From Pristionchus mayeri (Eukaryota; Nematoda; Chromadorea; Rhabditida; Neodiplogasteridae), in contig BTRK01000002.1 of assembly GCA_036245805.1 (NCBI GenBank), forward strand, positions 2,170,001 to 2,234,000: a stretch of DNA of 64,000 nt. Reading direction: 5' to 3'. Under the pieces are notes generated by a model. The model saw only the letters and a program-made list of their open reading frames with translations, ran no database searches and was not told the origin of the DNA. The first letter of the stretch is position 1, and each line of letters opens with the position of its first letter. Below, one piece after another: positions 63,610 to 64,000 of this stretch. The position numbers and the translations under genes are program-made.

Positions 63610-64000
63610 AAAACTTGGCAGTGACGCAGTCTATCGTACGTGATGGAAATATAGGAACGTATACCGTGAAGTTCGTAAAATATCACCTTTCTTGGATTAT
63701 GGTGAATTTACATTTTTGTGACTTTTGATTTTTTTCATTCTTTTTTTCATATACGTTTACATAAAACGGATGGGATTTTTCCATGAAAAGTGGCTAAATA
63801 ATATTTAAAAGAGAAAATAAAAATTGAATAAAATTGCGAAAATTGCACTACCGTAATCGCAGTTATTTGGCATCCGCGTCCGCGAGCGGACGTCCGCGCC
63901 ATGAATTTTGCAATTTCTCGCTCCTACTTTTCTCCTTATTTTCCCTCGAATTTCCTGTTATATTGTTCAATTAAGTTTAATTTGAATTAGTTTCGCACTC
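63610..64000. other. No gene recognised to the window end
   Basis: After the remnant exon of carboxypeptidase 3 the DNA is AT-rich with a short GC-rich palindrome-like patch at about 63875-63900 (CCGCGTCCGCGAGCGGACGT). No further carboxypeptidase exon seen. Confidence 0.4.

Noticed and set aside
1..64000. CRISPR arrays, bacterial operons, rRNA genes
   Set aside because: No regularly spaced identical repeats of CRISPR type and no rRNA-like sequence; introns and transposons show animal DNA.

Overview
The window is animal nuclear DNA, almost certainly from a free-living or necromenic nematode (rhabditid or diplogastrid type). Genes are split by short GT-AG introns with TTTTCAG-like acceptors. 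There is an Srg-like serpentine chemoreceptor, a PAN-type secreted protein, an expanded serine-carboxypeptidase family, and many mariner/Tc1 elements, MITEs and foldback elements. Gene identities come from reading the sequence and splice signals directly; exon joins are hand models, not transcript-supported.

Layout. 0-1.6 kb: three tandem copies of a C-terminal membrane-anchor exon (+). 2.2-4.2 kb: Srg-like 7TM receptor (-). 5.3-9 kb: three related type I membrane proteins (-) sharing an upstream block with paired inverted AACAATGG sites. 9.4-13 kb: broken exons of THAP, DHCR24-like (uncertain), PITP and eIF3h genes, mostly on one strand. 14-18.1 kb: mucin-like tail relics, a PAN-like secreted gene and a small membrane zinc-finger gene. 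19.2-23.9 kb: CDV3 homologue (+), convergent with a THAP/zinc-ribbon gene (-) whose intron carries a 1.27-kb nested palindrome.

24.5-47.4 kb is the most distinctive part: a minus-strand tandem array of about eleven small secreted or GPI-anchored proteins. Most follow one plan: a signal-peptide exon, one or two cysteine exons, a final exon with a CCCxxxxCN three-finger signature, a Ser/Thr/Pro stalk and a hydrophobic GPI-type tail. Several have TATA boxes 40-90 bp upstream of the start and a conserved box TGATAAAAATGTGATTA just after the stop. Members range from intact to frameshifted, truncated or transposon-interrupted, and one F-G-H block is segmentally duplicated. An intact mariner (29.3-30.5 kb) sits in the array.

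49.6-63.6 kb holds three tandem serine carboxypeptidase genes (+). The first is complete (16 exons, all catalytic residues). The second lacks the oxyanion-hole exons. The third is interrupted in an intron by an antisense CR1-like retrotransposon with an intact 1,049-codon ORF, and its 3' half is not visible. Large foldback elements and MITEs, one containing a tRNA-like segment, lie between and within them. Overall this looks like a fast birth-and-death region of environment-facing genes (receptors, surface proteins, digestive enzymes) with only CDV3 clearly housekeeping and intact.
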